Assembly: GCA_000980495.1 (NCBI GenBank)
Contig: LARN01000006.1
Coordinates: 1 to 64,000, forward strand
Length of the DNA: 64,000 nt
Direction of reading: 5' to 3'
Source: Acinetobacter sp. N54.MGS-139
Lineage (GTDB): Bacteria; Pseudomonadota; Gammaproteobacteria; Burkholderiales; Burkholderiaceae_F
Shown: piece after piece, positions 10,344-19,457 of the stretch
Position numbering within the stretch: the stretch's first letter is position 1
Layout of the letters: the number at the start of each line of letters is the position of its first letter
Notes under the pieces: generated by a model
The model's database searches: none
The model's input: the letters and a program-made list of their open reading frames with translations, nothing else
What the model was told of the DNA's origin: nothing
Program-made: the position numbers and the translations under genes

Positions 10344-10523
10344 TTATTCAGCACGAACCAGGTAGGAGACCGTGTTGATCATGCCGCGGACGGCAGGAGT
10401 GTCTTCCAGCTCACGTGTCTGACGAATTTTCTTGAGACCCAGACCGAGAACAGTCTGACGATGGGCTTTTTTGCAGCCGATCGGGCTCTTGACGAGGGTC
10501 ACTTTAACGGTTTTCTTTTCCAT
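10344..10523 (-). CDS. rpmD: 50S ribosomal protein L30
   Basis: This 59-residue protein begins [20 protein letters not shown] and contains [16 protein letters not shown] and the [12 protein letters not shown] end, the compact L30 ferredoxin-like fold. It sits between rpsE (ATG 17 bases downstream of the rpsE stop) and rplO, where rpmD is expected. Confidence 0.97.
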   Translation of the reverse strand: MEKKTVKVTLVKSPIGCKKAHRQTVLGLGLKKIRQTRELEDTPAVRGMINTVSYLVRAE

Positions 10524-10540
10524 TTCTAAACTCCAGATTC

Positions 10541-11059
10541 TTAACCGATGAGTTCTTCAACGGTCTTACCGCGCTTGGCAGCAATTTCGCTCGGAGAACG
10601 AAGCTTGCTCAGTGCATCAAGAGTGGCACGAACCATGTTGTAAGGATTGGAAGAGCCATGGGACTTGGCAACGATGTTGCGGATGCCCATCACATCGAAA
10701 ATGGCGCGCATCGGGCCGCCGGCGATAACGCCGGTACCTTCGGGAGCCGGATGGAGCATAACGCGGGAAGCACCGTGATAGCCTTCAACAGCGTGGAAAA
10801 TGGTACCGTTGCGAAGAGGTACTTTTTCCATGGCGCGGCGAGCCTGGTCCATTGCTTTCTGAACGGAAACAGGAACTTCGCGGGACTTGCCTTTGCCCAT
10901 ACCGATGCGTCCGTCGCCGTCACCAACTACTGTCAAAGCAGCGAAACCGAGAATACGGCCGCCTTTAACAACCTTGGTAACACGATTGACCGCAATCATT
11001 TTTTCGCGAATGCCGTCGTCCTGTTCCTCGGCAACTGCGTTTTTGGGATTCTTTGCCAT
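10541..11059 (-). CDS. rpsE: 30S ribosomal protein S5
   Basis: S5 lies at the mRNA entry side and affects decoding accuracy. The 172-residue product has an N-terminal double-stranded RNA-binding domain ([25 protein letters not shown]) and a C-terminal domain with [19 protein letters not shown]. Length is near the E. coli 167. It lies between rplR and rpmD. Confidence 0.98.
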   Translation of the reverse strand: MAKNPKNAVAEEQDDGIREKMIAVNRVTKVVKGGRILGFAALTVVGDGDGRIGMGKGKSREVPVSVQKAMDQARRAMEKVPLRNGTIFHAVEGYHGASRVMLHPAPEGTGVIAGGPMRAIFDVMGIRNIVAKSHGSSNPYNMVRATLDALSKLRSPSEIAAKRGKTVEELIG

Positions 11060-11070
11060 TTAGCTATTCC

Positions 11071-11439
11071 TTAGAACTTGAGACCGGCTTCGCGCGCTGC
11101 GTTGGCAAGCGCGGCAATACGGCCATGAAAACGATATCCGGCACGGTCGAATGCGCAAGACTCAATTCCGGCAGCCTTTGCTTTTTCAGCAATGCGTGTA
11201 CCGATAAGTTTTGCAGCGTTGACGTTGCCGCCCTTTCCTGTCGCACCGGCTAACTGAGCACGAACTTCGGGTTCGAGCGTGGAAGCAGCGCAAAGAACAT
11301 TCTTGCCGTCAGCAGAAATGATCTGAGCATAGATGTGCAGGTTTGTACGATGAACAGTCAGGCGATTAACCTTCATGTCCTTGATGCGGGCACGCGTGGC
11401 ACGCGCACGACGCAGACGATTTTGTTTCTTGTCGATCAC
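11071..11439 (-). CDS. rplR: 50S ribosomal protein L18
   Basis: L18 binds 5S rRNA and helps place it in the central protuberance. The 122-residue product has the basic N-terminus and the end [22 protein letters not shown]. It lies between rplF and rpsE with gaps of 11 to 17 bases. Confidence 0.97.
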   Translation of the reverse strand: MIDKKQNRLRRARATRARIKDMKVNRLTVHRTNLHIYAQIISADGKNVLCAASTLEPEVRAQLAGATGKGGNVNAAKLIGTRIAEKAKAAGIESCAFDRAGYRFHGRIAALANAAREAGLKF

Positions 11440-11456
11440 TTTAAGCCTCCGCCCGC

Positions 11457-11990
11457 TTATTTCTTCTTAGTTTCCTTGATGATCACAACTTCATCAGCAT
11501 AGCGGACACCCTTGCCCTTATAGGGTTCAGGTTCGCGGTAGCTGCGAACTTCAGCAGCAACCTGTCCGACTTTCTGCTTGTCAGCGCCGTGAATCACAAT
11601 TTCAGTCGGTGTCGGGGTCTTGACTTCGATTCCTTCAGGCATCTTGTATGCAACAGGATGAGAGAAACCGAGGGACAGATTCAGGACATTGCCCTGAGCC
11701 TGAGCCTTGTAGCCCACGCCAACCAGATTTAACTTTTTGGTGAAGCCTTCGGTCACGCCGATGTTCATGGAGTTAACCAGCGCACGGAGCGTACCGCTCA
11801 TGGCGTTGGAGAACTTTGTAGCCTCGATGGCCTTAAAATGAACTTCGCCGTTGTCGATCGTAACTTCGACTGCCGGATTAAGCTTCTGAGAAAGAGTGCC
11901 TTTCGGACCTTTAACGGTAATGAAACCGTTTTCGATCTTGGCCTCTACACCTTTGCCCAGAACAACTGGGATCTTAGCAACTCGTGACAT
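11457..11990 (-). CDS. rplF: 50S ribosomal protein L6
   Basis: L6 lies near the factor-binding region of the 50S subunit. The start is ATG 11990, after GGAGGTAGGAAAT, giving 177 residues like E. coli. The frame is open further upstream but that part overlaps rpsH. Motifs seen: [27 protein letters not shown], and [13 protein letters not shown] at the C-terminus. Confidence 0.97.
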   Translation of the reverse strand: MSRVAKIPVVLGKGVEAKIENGFITVKGPKGTLSQKLNPAVEVTIDNGEVHFKAIEATKFSNAMSGTLRALVNSMNIGVTEGFTKKLNLVGVGYKAQAQGNVLNLSLGFSHPVAYKMPEGIEVKTPTPTEIVIHGADKQKVGQVAAEVRSYREPEPYKGKGVRYADEVVIIKETKKK

Positions 11991-12006
11991 ATTTCCTACC
12001 TCCGGC

Positions 12007-12402
12007 TTAGGCAACGACGCAAAGAACTTCGCCGCCAATACCTGCTGCACGAGCCTTACGATCGGTCATAACACCCTTCGGAGTGGAGATGATCGCAATT
12101 CCGAGGCCGTTCATAACCTGAGGAATTGTTTCGTGGTTCTTGTACACACGCAGTCCGGGACGAGAAACGCGTTCAATCATTTCAATCACGGGACGACCGG
12201 CATAGTATTTAAGACCAATATGAAGAACGGGCTTGCCATCGTTGGCGTCAACGGTGTAACCGTCGATGTAGCCTTCGTCTTCAAGAACTTTTGCAATAGC
12301 TACCTTCAGTTTGGAAGAAGGCATAGTCACTTCCGTTTTGTCGACCATCTGACCGTTGCGAATACGGGTCAGCATGTCGGCGATCGGATCACTGATACTC
12401 AT
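12007..12402 (-). CDS. rpsH: 30S ribosomal protein S8
   Basis: S8 is a primary 16S rRNA binder that, in E. coli, also represses the spc operon by binding mRNA near rplE. The 131-residue product starts [19 protein letters not shown] and ends with [16 protein letters not shown]. Order rpsN-rpsH-rplF is canonical. Confidence 0.98.
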   Translation of the reverse strand: MSISDPIADMLTRIRNGQMVDKTEVTMPSSKLKVAIAKVLEDEGYIDGYTVDANDGKPVLHIGLKYYAGRPVIEMIERVSRPGLRVYKNHETIPQVMNGLGIAIISTPKGVMTDRKARAAGIGGEVLCVVA

Positions 12403-12418
12403 TTTGTAATCTCCTCGC

Positions 12419-12724
12419 TTACCAGCTGGCCTTTGTCAGGCCGGGAATGTCACCATGCATAGCCGCTTCGCGGATCTTGCCTCTTGCCAGACCGAACTTG
12501 CGGAATGTTCCGCGGGGACGACCGGTCAGTTCGCAGCGATTACGCTGACGGCACGGACTTGCGTCACGGGGCAGAGACTGAAGTGCGTTGCGTGCTTCCA
12601 TGCGCTCTTCCATCGAGCGGGTAGCATCGTTAATGACCGCTTTGAGAGCGGCACGTTTAGCAGCAAACTTCTGAGCGCAGGCTTTGCGCTTGAGTTCACG
12701 ATTGATTAATGCGAGCTTAGCCAA
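12419..12724 (-). CDS. rpsN: 30S ribosomal protein S14
   Basis: S14 is a late-assembling 30S head protein. The 101-residue product is the long, zinc-free form: no CxxC pair is present, and it has [19 protein letters not shown] followed by [17 protein letters not shown]. It lies between rplE and rpsH. Confidence 0.98.
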   Translation of the reverse strand: MAKLALINRELKRKACAQKFAAKRAALKAVINDATRSMEERMEARNALQSLPRDASPCRQRNRCELTGRPRGTFRKFGLARGKIREAAMHGDIPGLTKASW

Positions 12725-12738
12725 TTAAATCACCTCGC

Positions 12739-13278
12739 TTAGTTACGGAACGGGAAGTGGAAGGCAGCCAGAAGTGCCTTGGCCTCTTCGTCCGTCTTAG
12801 CGGTTGTCGTAATGCTGATGTTCATACCACGGAGCTTGTCGATCTTGTCGTATTCAATTTCCGGGAAAATGATCTGTTCCTTCAGACCGATGTTGTAGTT
12901 GCCGCGGCCGTCGAAAGAACGAGCGCTGACACCACGGAAGTCACGAACACGCGGGAAAGCGATAGTGACCAAGCGGTCGAGGAATTCATACATACGCTCT
13001 CCGCGAAGCGTGACCATGCAGCCGATCGGCATGTTTTCACGAATCTTGAAGTTTGCGATAGCTTTACGAGTTTTGGTAACGATTGGCTTCTGACCGGAAA
13101 TCTTGGTCAGATCTTCGACAGCGTGGTCAACAAGCTTCTTGTCGTTGACTGCATCGCCGACACCCATATTCAGAGTGATCTTGGTGATACGGGGAACCTG
13201 CATTTCGGTTTTGTAGCCGAACTGTTTGGTCAGGGCTGGAATCACTTCGTCACGGTACTTATTCAAAAAACGAGACAT
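12739..13278 (-). CDS. rplE: 50S ribosomal protein L5
   Basis: L5 binds 5S rRNA and forms a bridge with S13. The 179-residue product shows [34 protein letters not shown] and the [17 protein letters not shown] loop. Length is the same as in E. coli. Confidence 0.98.
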   Translation of the reverse strand: MSRFLNKYRDEVIPALTKQFGYKTEMQVPRITKITLNMGVGDAVNDKKLVDHAVEDLTKISGQKPIVTKTRKAIANFKIRENMPIGCMVTLRGERMYEFLDRLVTIAFPRVRDFRGVSARSFDGRGNYNIGLKEQIIFPEIEYDKIDKLRGMNISITTTAKTDEEAKALLAAFHFPFRN

Positions 13279-13292
13279 TTATCTGCGACCTC

Positions 13293-13613
13293 TTATGCCT
13301 TAGCGCCGACAACGGCACCGTCACTCTTGAAGACGCGAACTTTCTTGCCGTCAACAACTTTGAAGCCGACACGGTCACCCTTGCCGGTTTTCGGGTTGAC
13401 GAGCATGACGTTGGATCCTTCGATCGGAAGCGTCTTGTCCATAATGCCGCCGGCCTGGCCCAGCATGGGATTCGGCTTGACGTGCTTCTTAACAATGTTG
13501 ATACCTTCAACAACGAGTTTTCCATCGTCATGAACAGCTGTAACAGTGCCTTTCTTGCCCTTGTCACGGCCGGTGATAACGATAACTTCGTCACCTTTAC
13601 GGATACGTTGCAT
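13293..13613 (-). CDS. rplX: 50S ribosomal protein L24
   Basis: L24 is an assembly initiator near the tunnel exit. The start is ATG 13613, giving 106 residues: GGAG lies 9 bases upstream, while the earlier ATG at 13619 abuts the GGAGAGG site. The KOW motif is visible as [17 protein letters not shown] at about 6-22. It lies after rplN by about 13 bases. Confidence 0.96.
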   Translation of the reverse strand: MQRIRKGDEVIVITGRDKGKKGTVTAVHDDGKLVVEGINIVKKHVKPNPMLGQAGGIMDKTLPIEGSNVMLVNPKTGKGDRVGFKVVDGKKVRVFKSDGAVVGAKA

Positions 13614-13626
13614 TTCCATCCTCTCC

Positions 13627-13995
13627 TTAGAGAACTTCAGGAGCGAGGGAAACAATCTTCATGAAGCGTTCGGTACGCAGTTCACGCGTAACCGGCCCGA
13701 AGATACGTGTTCCGATCGGTTCCAGTTTGTTGTTAAGCAAAACAGCAGCATTGCCGTCAAAGCAGATAGAAGAGCCGTCAGGACGACGAACGCCTTTGGC
13801 AGTTCTAACAACAACGGCAGAGTAGACTTCGCCTTTTTTGACACGGCCGCGCGGGGCTGCATCTTTGACGGTCACTTTGATAATGTCGCCAATATTAGCG
13901 TAACGGCGTTTGGAGCCGCCCAACACTTTAATACATTGAACTGAACGTGCACCGGTGTTGTCGGCTACGTCCAGATTAGATTGCATCTGAATCAT
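13627..13995 (-). CDS. rplN: 50S ribosomal protein L14
   Basis: L14 contacts 16S rRNA across the subunit interface. The 122-residue product starts [20 protein letters not shown] and contains [16 protein letters not shown]. It is the first gene of the spc operon, with its own promoter at 14200-14229 and a leader of about 200 bases with hairpins. Confidence 0.98.
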   Translation of the reverse strand: MIQMQSNLDVADNTGARSVQCIKVLGGSKRRYANIGDIIKVTVKDAAPRGRVKKGEVYSAVVVRTAKGVRRPDGSSICFDGNAAVLLNNKLEPIGTRIFGPVTRELRTERFMKIVSLAPEVL

Positions 13996-14160
13996 GGTTA
14001 TATATATTCCAACTTATTCCGAGTTCGACGCGATTCGCGGCGCTCGGCCAGTTTTGGTCCCGTCCGGGAGAAGAGTTTCCAATTCAATCTCACAGATACC
14101 CGCAAGTTTTGTGGGTTGTTCAAAAAAACCGGAACCCCAAGAACCTCTAACTACCTAATC

Positions 14161-14177
14161 CGAAAGAATTTCTTTCG
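14161..14177 (-). other. Perfect dyad in rplN leader
   Basis: CGAAAGAA and TTCTTTCG (14161-14168 and 14170-14177) are complementary around one base. It lies about 15 bases into the predicted rplN transcript. It may be a structured 5' end or an operator. No known ribosomal-protein site was recognised in it. Confidence 0.45.
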
Positions 14178-14187
14178 CAAAAAGAAT

Positions 14188-14237
14188 TAGAGAGCCGCAA
14201 GTATATCCGATATACGGATAACATTGCAAGCTCTCTA
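14188..14237 (-). promoter_or_regulatory. spc operon promoter within rpsQ terminator-like stem
   Basis: On the minus strand TTGCAA (14224-14229) and TATACT (14200-14205) are 18 bases apart, placing transcription start near 14193. The flanks TAGAGAGC (14188-14195) and GCTCTCTA (14230-14237) form an 8-bp stem followed on the minus strand by AATTCTTTTT, so the same segment can end the S10 transcript. The spacer also holds the dyad TATCCG/CGGATA (14204-14220). Confidence 0.65.
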
Positions 14238-14268
14238 AAGTGCTTATTAAGATCTATTTACAAATCAA

Positions 14269-14526
14269 TTAGATTTCAGCACGTTCGACGATCTTGGAAA
14301 CTGTCCAGGATTTCGTGCGGGAAATCGGACGTGTTTCGGAGATTTCGACGATATCGCCTTCTCTAACGTCATTGTTTTCGTCATGAACATGGTACTTCTT
14401 GCTCTTGACGACGATCTTTCCGATCGGGTGTTTAACCTTACGTTCGACAAGAACCGTAACAGTCTTGTCCATCTTGGTGCTAATAGCTTTGCCGATCAGC
14501 GTGCGTGTCAGTTTGTTTTCGCTCAT
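14269..14526 (-). CDS. rpsQ: 30S ribosomal protein S17
   Basis: S17 is an early 16S rRNA binder with an OB fold. The 85-residue product contains [20 protein letters not shown] and the [25 protein letters not shown] region. Its start overlaps the rpmC stop by 4 bases (ATGA), implying coupled translation. It is the last gene before the new promoter at 14200. Confidence 0.97.
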   Translation of the reverse strand: MSENKLTRTLIGKAISTKMDKTVTVLVERKVKHPIGKIVVKSKKYHVHDENNDVREGDIVEISETRPISRTKSWTVSKIVERAEI

Positions 14527-14717
14527 TTCGTCGCTGCCTTCTGAGCAAGAATCGTACGGACGCGGGCGATGTCGCGGCGTGTCTGACGAATCAGGCTCGT
14601 GTTTTCAAGTTGCTGATGAGACTTCTGCATGCGCAGGTTAAACTGGGCTTTCAGAAGATCCTGCAGTTCTTTGTTAAGCGCAGCTTCGTCCATAGCGCGT
14701 AAATCTTTGGCTTTCAT
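14523..14717 (-). CDS. rpmC: 50S ribosomal protein L29
   Basis: L29 is a small helical protein near the tunnel exit that helps dock trigger factor and SRP. The 64-residue product starts [18 protein letters not shown] and ends with [14 protein letters not shown]. It overlaps rpsQ by 4 bases and follows rplP by 12. Confidence 0.97.
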   Translation of the reverse strand: MKAKDLRAMDEAALNKELQDLLKAQFNLRMQKSHQQLENTSLIRQTRRDIARVRTILAQKAATK

Positions 14718-14729
14718 TCTGCACTCCTA

Positions 14730-15146
14730 TTACTGGCCGATTTGACGTGTAACGAACATGGACTTGAGCGGGAGCTTGGCCGCAGCAAGGCGGAAAGCTT
14801 CGCGAGCAAGTGCTTCATCAACACCGTCAAGTTCATAAATGACGCGGCCCGGCTGAACCAGAGCAACCCAGAATTCGGGATTGCCTTTACCATTACCCAT
14901 ACGGACTTCGGCCGGTTTGGAGGAAATGGGTTTGTCCGGGAAGACGCGGATCCATACACGGCCGCCGCGCTTGATGTGACGAGTGATCGCACGACGGGCA
15001 GCTTCGATCTGACGAGCTGTCAGACGACCGCGTTCTGTAACTTTCAGACCGAACTGGCCGAAAGAAACCTTAGCACCTCTCTGGGCCAGACCGTAGTTAC
15101 GGCCTTTCTGGTCCTTACGGTACTTAGTTCTGTTTGGTTGAAGCAT
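14730..15146 (-). CDS. rplP: 50S ribosomal protein L16
   Basis: L16 organises the A-site and central protuberance of the 50S subunit. The 138-residue product starts [17 protein letters not shown] and contains [18 protein letters not shown]. The region around Arg81, hydroxylated by YcfD in E. coli, is retained in [11 protein letters not shown]. It begins 2 bases after the rpsC stop. Confidence 0.98.
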   Translation of the reverse strand: MLQPNRTKYRKDQKGRNYGLAQRGAKVSFGQFGLKVTERGRLTARQIEAARRAITRHIKRGGRVWIRVFPDKPISSKPAEVRMGNGKGNPEFWVALVQPGRVIYELDGVDEALAREAFRLAAAKLPLKSMFVTRQIGQ

Positions 15147-15148
15147 GT

Positions 15149-15943
15149 TTATTCTCCTTCCTTAGCAGCGGCGGCGGGAGCGGGTTTGCGCGGAGCGCGA
15201 GCCTGCTTGCCTTCAGCGCCGTCGGCCTGCTTGCGAGGACGGCGGTTAGCCGGCTTGCCGGGACGACGGTTGCGGCGGTCTTCGCGTTCGGCCGGAGCTT
15301 CGGCTGCAACATCTTTACCGGTGTTGTCGCCTTTGTAAACCCAAACCTTGACGCCGATGATGCCGTAGGTTGTCTGAGCTTCAGAGAAGCCGTAGTCGAT
15401 GTCGGCACGAAGAGTATGAAGAGGTACACGACCTTCACGATACCATTCAGTACGGGCAATTTCTGCACCGTTCAAACGGCCGGAGGACATGATCTTGATA
15501 CCAAGAGCGCCCTGACGCATTGCGTTCTGCATGGCACGCTTCATAGCGCGGCGGAACATAATACGTTTTTCGAGCTGCTGAGTGATGCTGTCGGCGATGA
15601 GCTGAGCATCGAGGTCAGGACGGCGGATCTCTTCGATATTGACGTGGACGGGAACGCCCATCAATTTCTGGAGTTCGGCCTTCAGAACTTCAATGTCTTC
15701 ACCTTTCTTACCGATCACAACGCCCGGACGAGCGGAGAAAATTGTGATGCGAGCGTTCTTAGCCGGACGCTCGATAAGAATACGACCTACAGAAGCGTTC
15801 TTGAGCTTTTTGCCCAGGTAATCGCGAACTTTGAGGTCTTCAGCCAATGTGCGGGCAAAATCGCGGCCAGTAGCATACCAACGGGAAGTCCAGTCGTGTG
15901 TTACGGGAAGGCGAAAGCCTGTCGGATTAATTTTCTGTCCCAT
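15149..15943 (-). CDS. rpsC: 30S ribosomal protein S3
   Basis: S3 forms the mRNA entry tunnel and has helicase-linked function. The 264-residue product has the KH domain (about 40-108, with [19 protein letters not shown]) and the S3 C-terminal domain to about 210. A basic Arg/Pro/Ala-rich tail of about 50 residues follows, longer than in E. coli (233) but usual in Burkholderiales. It lies between rplV and rplP. Confidence 0.98.
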   Translation of the reverse strand: MGQKINPTGFRLPVTHDWTSRWYATGRDFARTLAEDLKVRDYLGKKLKNASVGRILIERPAKNARITIFSARPGVVIGKKGEDIEVLKAELQKLMGVPVHVNIEEIRRPDLDAQLIADSITQQLEKRIMFRRAMKRAMQNAMRQGALGIKIMSSGRLNGAEIARTEWYREGRVPLHTLRADIDYGFSEAQTTYGIIGVKVWVYKGDNTGKDVAAEAPAEREDRRNRRPGKPANRRPRKQADGAEGKQARAPRKPAPAAAAKEGE

Positions 15944-15953
15944 GGGTCACCTA

Positions 15954-16298
15954 TTATTTCTTCGCCGGGGTATCACCGACTGTCACATAGATGTGGCAAG
16001 TCTGTTTACCGATACGGGCACCGCGGCCTTTTGCTCTTGCAGAGAAACGACGGAGAGTCGTGGCTTTCTCAACATAGATAGAAGTCACACGGAGTTCGTC
16101 AATGTCTGCACCGTTGTTGTGTTCGGCATTGGCAATAGCAGAATCGAGAGCTTTGCGGATGATGCCGGCAGCTTTCTTCTGCGTGAAAGAAAGAATGTTC
16201 AGGGCCTTGTCAACGGGCTTACCGCGGACAAGATCCGCAACCAAACGGCCTTTCTGAGCCGAGAGGCGAACTCCACGTACGATTGCTGTGGTTTCCAT
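15954..16298 (-). CDS. rplV: 50S ribosomal protein L22
   Basis: L22 lines the nascent peptide tunnel with a long beta hairpin. The 114-residue product shows [18 protein letters not shown] and the hairpin tip region near [15 protein letters not shown], with no insertion or deletion suggesting macrolide resistance. It lies between rpsS and rpsC. Confidence 0.97.
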   Translation of the reverse strand: METTAIVRGVRLSAQKGRLVADLVRGKPVDKALNILSFTQKKAAGIIRKALDSAIANAEHNNGADIDELRVTSIYVEKATTLRRFSARAKGRGARIGKQTCHIYVTVGDTPAKK

Positions 16299-16303
16299 TG
16301 TTA

Positions 16304-16588
16304 TTACCTCTTAGCTGGAGCAGCCTTCTTATCAGCTGCGTGGCCTTTGAAAGTACGGGTCAATGCAAATTCACCCAGCTTATGGCCAACCATGTTTTCA
16401 TTGATAAAAACCGGCACATGCTGACGTCCGTTGTGGACGGCAATTGTTAAACCGATAAATTCAGGAAGAATTGTCGAGCGACGAGACCAGGTCTTGATAG
16501 GACGCTTGTCACGGCTAGCTTGAGCGGCTTCGACTTTCTTCAGTAAGGATCCGTCAACGAACGGTCCCTTCTTAAGCGAACGAGACAT
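16304..16588 (-). CDS. rpsS: 30S ribosomal protein S19
   Basis: S19 sits in the 30S head beside S13. The 94-residue product starts [20 protein letters not shown] and contains [22 protein letters not shown] and [12 protein letters not shown]. It lies between rplB and rplV with a 10-base gap. Confidence 0.98.
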   Translation of the reverse strand: MSRSLKKGPFVDGSLLKKVEAAQASRDKRPIKTWSRRSTILPEFIGLTIAVHNGRQHVPVFINENMVGHKLGEFALTRTFKGHAADKKAAPAKR

Positions 16589-16598
16589 TCAGGCCCCC

Positions 16599-17426
16599 TT
16601 ACTTGCGATAGCGACGCGACACAATCATGTTGTCGGTGCGCTTGTTGTTACGAGTACGATAACCCTTGGTGAGCTGACCCCAAGGTGTGACAGGAGCGCG
16701 ACCGGTACCGGTACGACCTTCACCACCACCGTGCGGATGGTCAACAGGGTTCATCACAACGCCGCGGACGGTCGGACGAATACCGCGCCAACGCTTGGCA
16801 CCGGCTTTTCCGAGTTCACGCAGGCTGTTTTCTTCATTGCCGACGGTACCGATAGTTGCACGGCATTCGATGAGAATGCGGCGAACTTCACCGGAACGCA
16901 GACGGATCTGAGCGTAAGCACCTTCGCGAGCAAGCAGCTGAGCGAAAGCACCGGCGGCACGAACCATCTGAGCGCCTTTACCGGGCTTCATTTCGATATT
17001 GTGAATCGTGGAGCCGACAGGAATGTTGCGCAGGGGAAGAGCATTACCGACTTTGATCGGAGCTTCCTGACCGCTCATGATTTCATCGCCGGCTTTCAGG
17101 CCTTTAGGAGCGATGATGTAGCGGCGTTCGCCGTCCTTATAGAGGACGAGAGCGATGTTGGCGGAGCGGTTCGGATCGTATTCGAGACGTTCAACAATAG
17201 CGGGAATACCGTCTTTATCGCGCTTGAAGTCGATGATACGGTAGGCCTTCTTGTGGCCGCCGCCTTGATGACGAACAGTGATACGGCCGAAATTGTTACG
17301 ACCGGATCCGCGGTTCTTCTTTTCTACGAGGGCTGCAAAAGGTTTGCCTTTGTGCAGTTCCGGATTCACAACCTTAACGGCGTGACGACGACCGGCAGAT
17401 GTAGGTTTCAGTTTAATCAGAGCCAT
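16599..17426 (-). CDS. rplB: 50S ribosomal protein L2
   Basis: L2 is a core 23S rRNA binder required for peptidyl transfer. The 275-residue product carries [20 protein letters not shown], the catalytic-region motif [14 protein letters not shown] with its conserved His, and [11 protein letters not shown]. Its ATG overlaps the rplW stop by one base (TAATG). Confidence 0.98.
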   Translation of the reverse strand: MALIKLKPTSAGRRHAVKVVNPELHKGKPFAALVEKKNRGSGRNNFGRITVRHQGGGHKKAYRIIDFKRDKDGIPAIVERLEYDPNRSANIALVLYKDGERRYIIAPKGLKAGDEIMSGQEAPIKVGNALPLRNIPVGSTIHNIEMKPGKGAQMVRAAGAFAQLLAREGAYAQIRLRSGEVRRILIECRATIGTVGNEENSLRELGKAGAKRWRGIRPTVRGVVMNPVDHPHGGGEGRTGTGRAPVTPWGQLTKGYRTRNNKRTDNMIVSRRYRK

Positions 17427-17722
17427 TACTTCACCTCTGCGAAGTTAATTTCCTGACCTTCTTCTAAGCAAACATAAGCCTTGCGAACGTCATTGCGTTT
17501 GCCGGGGAAACGACCGTTGCGTTTCTGTTTGCCCTTAAGGTTCAGCATTTGGACGCCTTTGACCTTCACTTTGAAAAGTAATTCAACGGCGGCTTTCACA
17601 TCTTCTTTGGTTGCTTCAGGAACAACGCGGAAGATGTACTGATTGTTCTTTTCACCGATTCTGGTGCTCTTTTCAGAGACGATAGAACCGAGGATTGCTT
17701 TGTAAAGGAAATCTTGGCTCAT
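17426..17722 (-). CDS. rplW: 50S ribosomal protein L23
   Basis: L23 is the main docking site for trigger factor and SRP at the tunnel exit. The start is ATG 17722, which overlaps the rplD stop (ATGA) and has GGAG about 10 bases upstream; the upstream GTG at 17728 is less likely. The product has 98 residues with [13 protein letters not shown] and the [18 protein letters not shown] loop. Confidence 0.97.
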   Translation of the reverse strand: MSQDFLYKAILGSIVSEKSTRIGEKNNQYIFRVVPEATKEDVKAAVELLFKVKVKGVQMLNLKGKQKRNGRFPGKRNDVRKAYVCLEEGQEINFAEVK

Positions 17723-18339
17723 CCCCACATCTCCTCAAGTTTGCTGATTGCTGCTTTTGTAACAACAACGGAATCAAAGTGAACCAGGGAGACCGGATCA
17801 GCATAACGCGGCTCGACAACCCAAACGTTCTTCAGGTTGCGGCTGGCGAGATCCAGATTTTCGCTGATTTCGTCAGTGATGATAAGAGCGCTGTTCAGAC
17901 CCATGGCTTTGAGCTTGTTAGCAAAGTTCTTTGTCTTGGGTGTGTCAACGTCAACGTTCTCCACAACGACGAGACGACCGTCGATAGCTAACTTGGAGAG
18001 AATGCAGGCCATTGCGCCGCGCATCATCTTCTTGTTAACTTTCTGTGTGAAGTTTTCATCGGGTGTGTTGGGGAAAGCTCTGCCGCCTCCGCGCCATACC
18101 GGAGAGGAAGACATACCGGCACGTGCACGGCCTGTGCCTTTCTGGCGCCAGGGTTTGCGTGTAGAGTGGTGGACAGCTTCACGAGTCAGCTGTGCACGGG
18201 TTCCGAGACGAGCGTTGGCTTGATATGCAACAACGATCTGGTGAACCAGTGCTTCATTGTATTCACGACCGAAAACGGTGTCGGCAGCCGCAAGGGTTGC
18301 GGTCTGCTGGCCCTGATCGTTTACGACTTTCAGTTCCAT
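17719..18339 (-). CDS. rplD: 50S ribosomal protein L4
   Basis: L4 lines the peptide tunnel and in E. coli represses its own S10 operon at both transcription and translation. The 206-residue product shows the tunnel loop region [21 protein letters not shown] and [18 protein letters not shown] at the end. The attenuator-like leader at rplC upstream makes L4 control plausible here. Confidence 0.97.
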   Translation of the reverse strand: MELKVVNDQGQQTATLAAADTVFGREYNEALVHQIVVAYQANARLGTRAQLTREAVHHSTRKPWRQKGTGRARAGMSSSPVWRGGGRAFPNTPDENFTQKVNKKMMRGAMACILSKLAIDGRLVVVENVDVDTPKTKNFANKLKAMGLNSALIITDEISENLDLASRNLKNVWVVEPRYADPVSLVHFDSVVVTKAAISKLEEMWG

Positions 18340-18349
18340 AAATCGCTCC

Positions 18350-19000
18350 TTAGGCTTTGGCCTTAACAGCCGGACGGATGATTACTTCGCCGTTGGCGCA
18401 GCCGGGGACGGCTCCGCGGACCAGGATCAATTGACGATCGGCGTCCACACGGGCGATAACCAAGTTCTGAGTTGTGCGCTGGACATCACCGAGGTGACCG
18501 GCCATACGCTTGCCAGGGAAAACACGGCCCGGATCCTGACGGTTACCGATAGAACCGGGGGCGTTTGTAGACACGGAGTTACCGTGGCTGGCGCGGTTGG
18601 AAGAGAAGTGATGACGCTTGATTGCGCCGGCAAAACCCTTACCGATTGTCGTACCCGTAACGTCAACTTTCTGACCTTCGGAGAACATATCGATGGAAAG
18701 AGTCTGACCGACTTTCATCTCGCCGATCTTGTCTTCTTCAACATGGAATTCTTTGAGCACGGAACCTGCTTCGACACCAGCTTTTTCAAACTGGCCTTTA
18801 AGAGGCTTGCTCACACGCGACGGCTTCTTGGAGCCGAAGGCGACTTGCACTGCATTGTAGCCGTCAGTCTCAACCGTTTTTACCTGTGTAATGCGGTTGT
18901 TCGACACTTCGAGCACGGTTACCGGAATGGAAACACCATCTTCGGTAAAGATGCGCGTCATGCCGATCTTGCGACCGACGAGGCCGAGCTTCTCACTCAT
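18350..19000 (-). CDS. rplC: 50S ribosomal protein L3
   Basis: L3 is an early assembly protein near the peptidyl-transferase centre. The start is ATG 19000 after GGTGGAGATAATA; the frame is open for 17 more codons but these lie in the leader. The product has 216 residues with [36 protein letters not shown] and [20 protein letters not shown], including the Gln that PrmB methylates in enteric bacteria. rpsJ, normally just upstream, is about 1.65 kb away behind apbE, so this gene now heads its transcript. Confidence 0.97.
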   Translation of the reverse strand: MSEKLGLVGRKIGMTRIFTEDGVSIPVTVLEVSNNRITQVKTVETDGYNAVQVAFGSKKPSRVSKPLKGQFEKAGVEAGSVLKEFHVEEDKIGEMKVGQTLSIDMFSEGQKVDVTGTTIGKGFAGAIKRHHFSSNRASHGNSVSTNAPGSIGNRQDPGRVFPGKRMAGHLGDVQRTTQNLVIARVDADRQLILVRGAVPGCANGEVIIRPAVKAKA

Positions 19001-19012
19001 TATTATCTCCAC

Positions 19013-19071
19013 CCAGGCTGCGATTGGCCTGGACAAGTTAGAAAAAGTCACCGAAAAAGATTAGCGGTGAC
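19013..19071 (-). promoter_or_regulatory. Attenuator-like rplC leader
   Basis: On the minus strand GTCACCG/CGGTGAC (19065-19071 with 19047-19053) forms a 7-bp stem followed at once by five T (19046-19042), a terminator within the leader. A second stem, CCAGGC/GCCTGG (19027-19032 with 19013-19018), ends 3 bases before the GGAG ribosome site. This two-hairpin layout recalls the L4-controlled S10 leader of E. coli; control by L4 is inferred. Confidence 0.6.
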
Positions 19072-19085
19072 CACGAAAGACGCAG

Positions 19086-19114
19086 ATTGTACATCGTGAA
19101 CTTTAAAAAAGCAA
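19086..19114 (-). promoter_or_regulatory. Promoter of the rplC operon
   Basis: On the minus strand TTGCTT (19109-19114) and TACAAT (19086-19091) are separated by 17 bases. Transcription would begin near 19079, leaving a leader of about 80 bases before rplC. Confidence 0.65.
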
Positions 19115-19225
19115 ATAATCTCCTTCAATTCATAGAGTTATCAATTGTAAGGTGACTAAATATTCCTCTGCTTGAGGCAGTTTTTAGATTTTTCTGGGAG
19201 GACACCCCGAAGAGTTTTACGAGGT

Positions 19226-19255
19226 TTGACAAGATCTTTAATATTTTGATACCTT
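19226..19255 (+). promoter_or_regulatory. Putative promoter of apbE leader
   Basis: A perfect TTGACA (19226-19231) is followed 18 bases later by TACCTT (19250-19255), a weak -10. The region 19115-19225 between this and the divergent rplC promoter shows nothing else I can name. Confidence 0.45.
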
Positions 19256-19257
19256 AA

Positions 19258-19396
19258 TCCCCGCACCCAGATCGGCACCTTGGTGTTCTCGAGCTGTACC
19301 GGTGAAAAGCCCGCCAGATCGGGCAAAAGCGCTTCGGACCTTCCGGCACGTCCCCATTTCGATTTCCTTTTGCTCCTCTTTGAGCAAAAGTTTTTT
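19258..19396 (+). ncRNA. Candidate riboswitch/attenuator leader of apbE
   Basis: This plus-strand leader can fold in two exclusive ways. GGGCAAAAG (19321-19329) can pair with CTTTTGCTC (19367-19375, one G-U), which frees GAGCAAAAG. Alternatively CTTTTGCTC pairs with GAGCAAAAG (19382-19390) to make a terminator. A third stem, GCCCG/CGGGC (19309-19313 with 19320-19324), captures the 5' part of the antiterminator. The 9-base direct repeat CCAGATCGG occurs at 19267 and 19314. No known riboswitch consensus, including FMN, TPP or SAM, was recognised. It could instead be a free small RNA of about 140 bases. Confidence 0.5.
19367..19396 (+). terminator. Intrinsic terminator before apbE
   Basis: CTTTTGCTC (19367-19375) pairs perfectly with GAGCAAAAG (19382-19390), loop CTCTTT, then six T. 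It lies 61 bases upstream of the apbE start, so apbE transcription from 19226 must pass it. Confidence 0.85.
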
Positions 19397-19457
19397 GAGC
19401 CGGAAATATAATCTTTACAATTAATAACTTATTTATCCGTTTCCTTTTTATAAGAAA

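Noticed and set aside
13996..14160. 69-residue plus-strand frame (13981-14190) in the rplN leader
   Set aside because: No ribosome site or recognisable motif; the region is explained as leader of the spc operon.
19258..19396. apbE leader as FMN riboswitch, SRP RNA or 6S RNA
   Set aside because: The FMN riboswitch core stretches and the SRP GGAAGG/AGCA loop context are absent. A short CCGGAAGG on the minus strand is not enough, and the terminator faces the plus strand.
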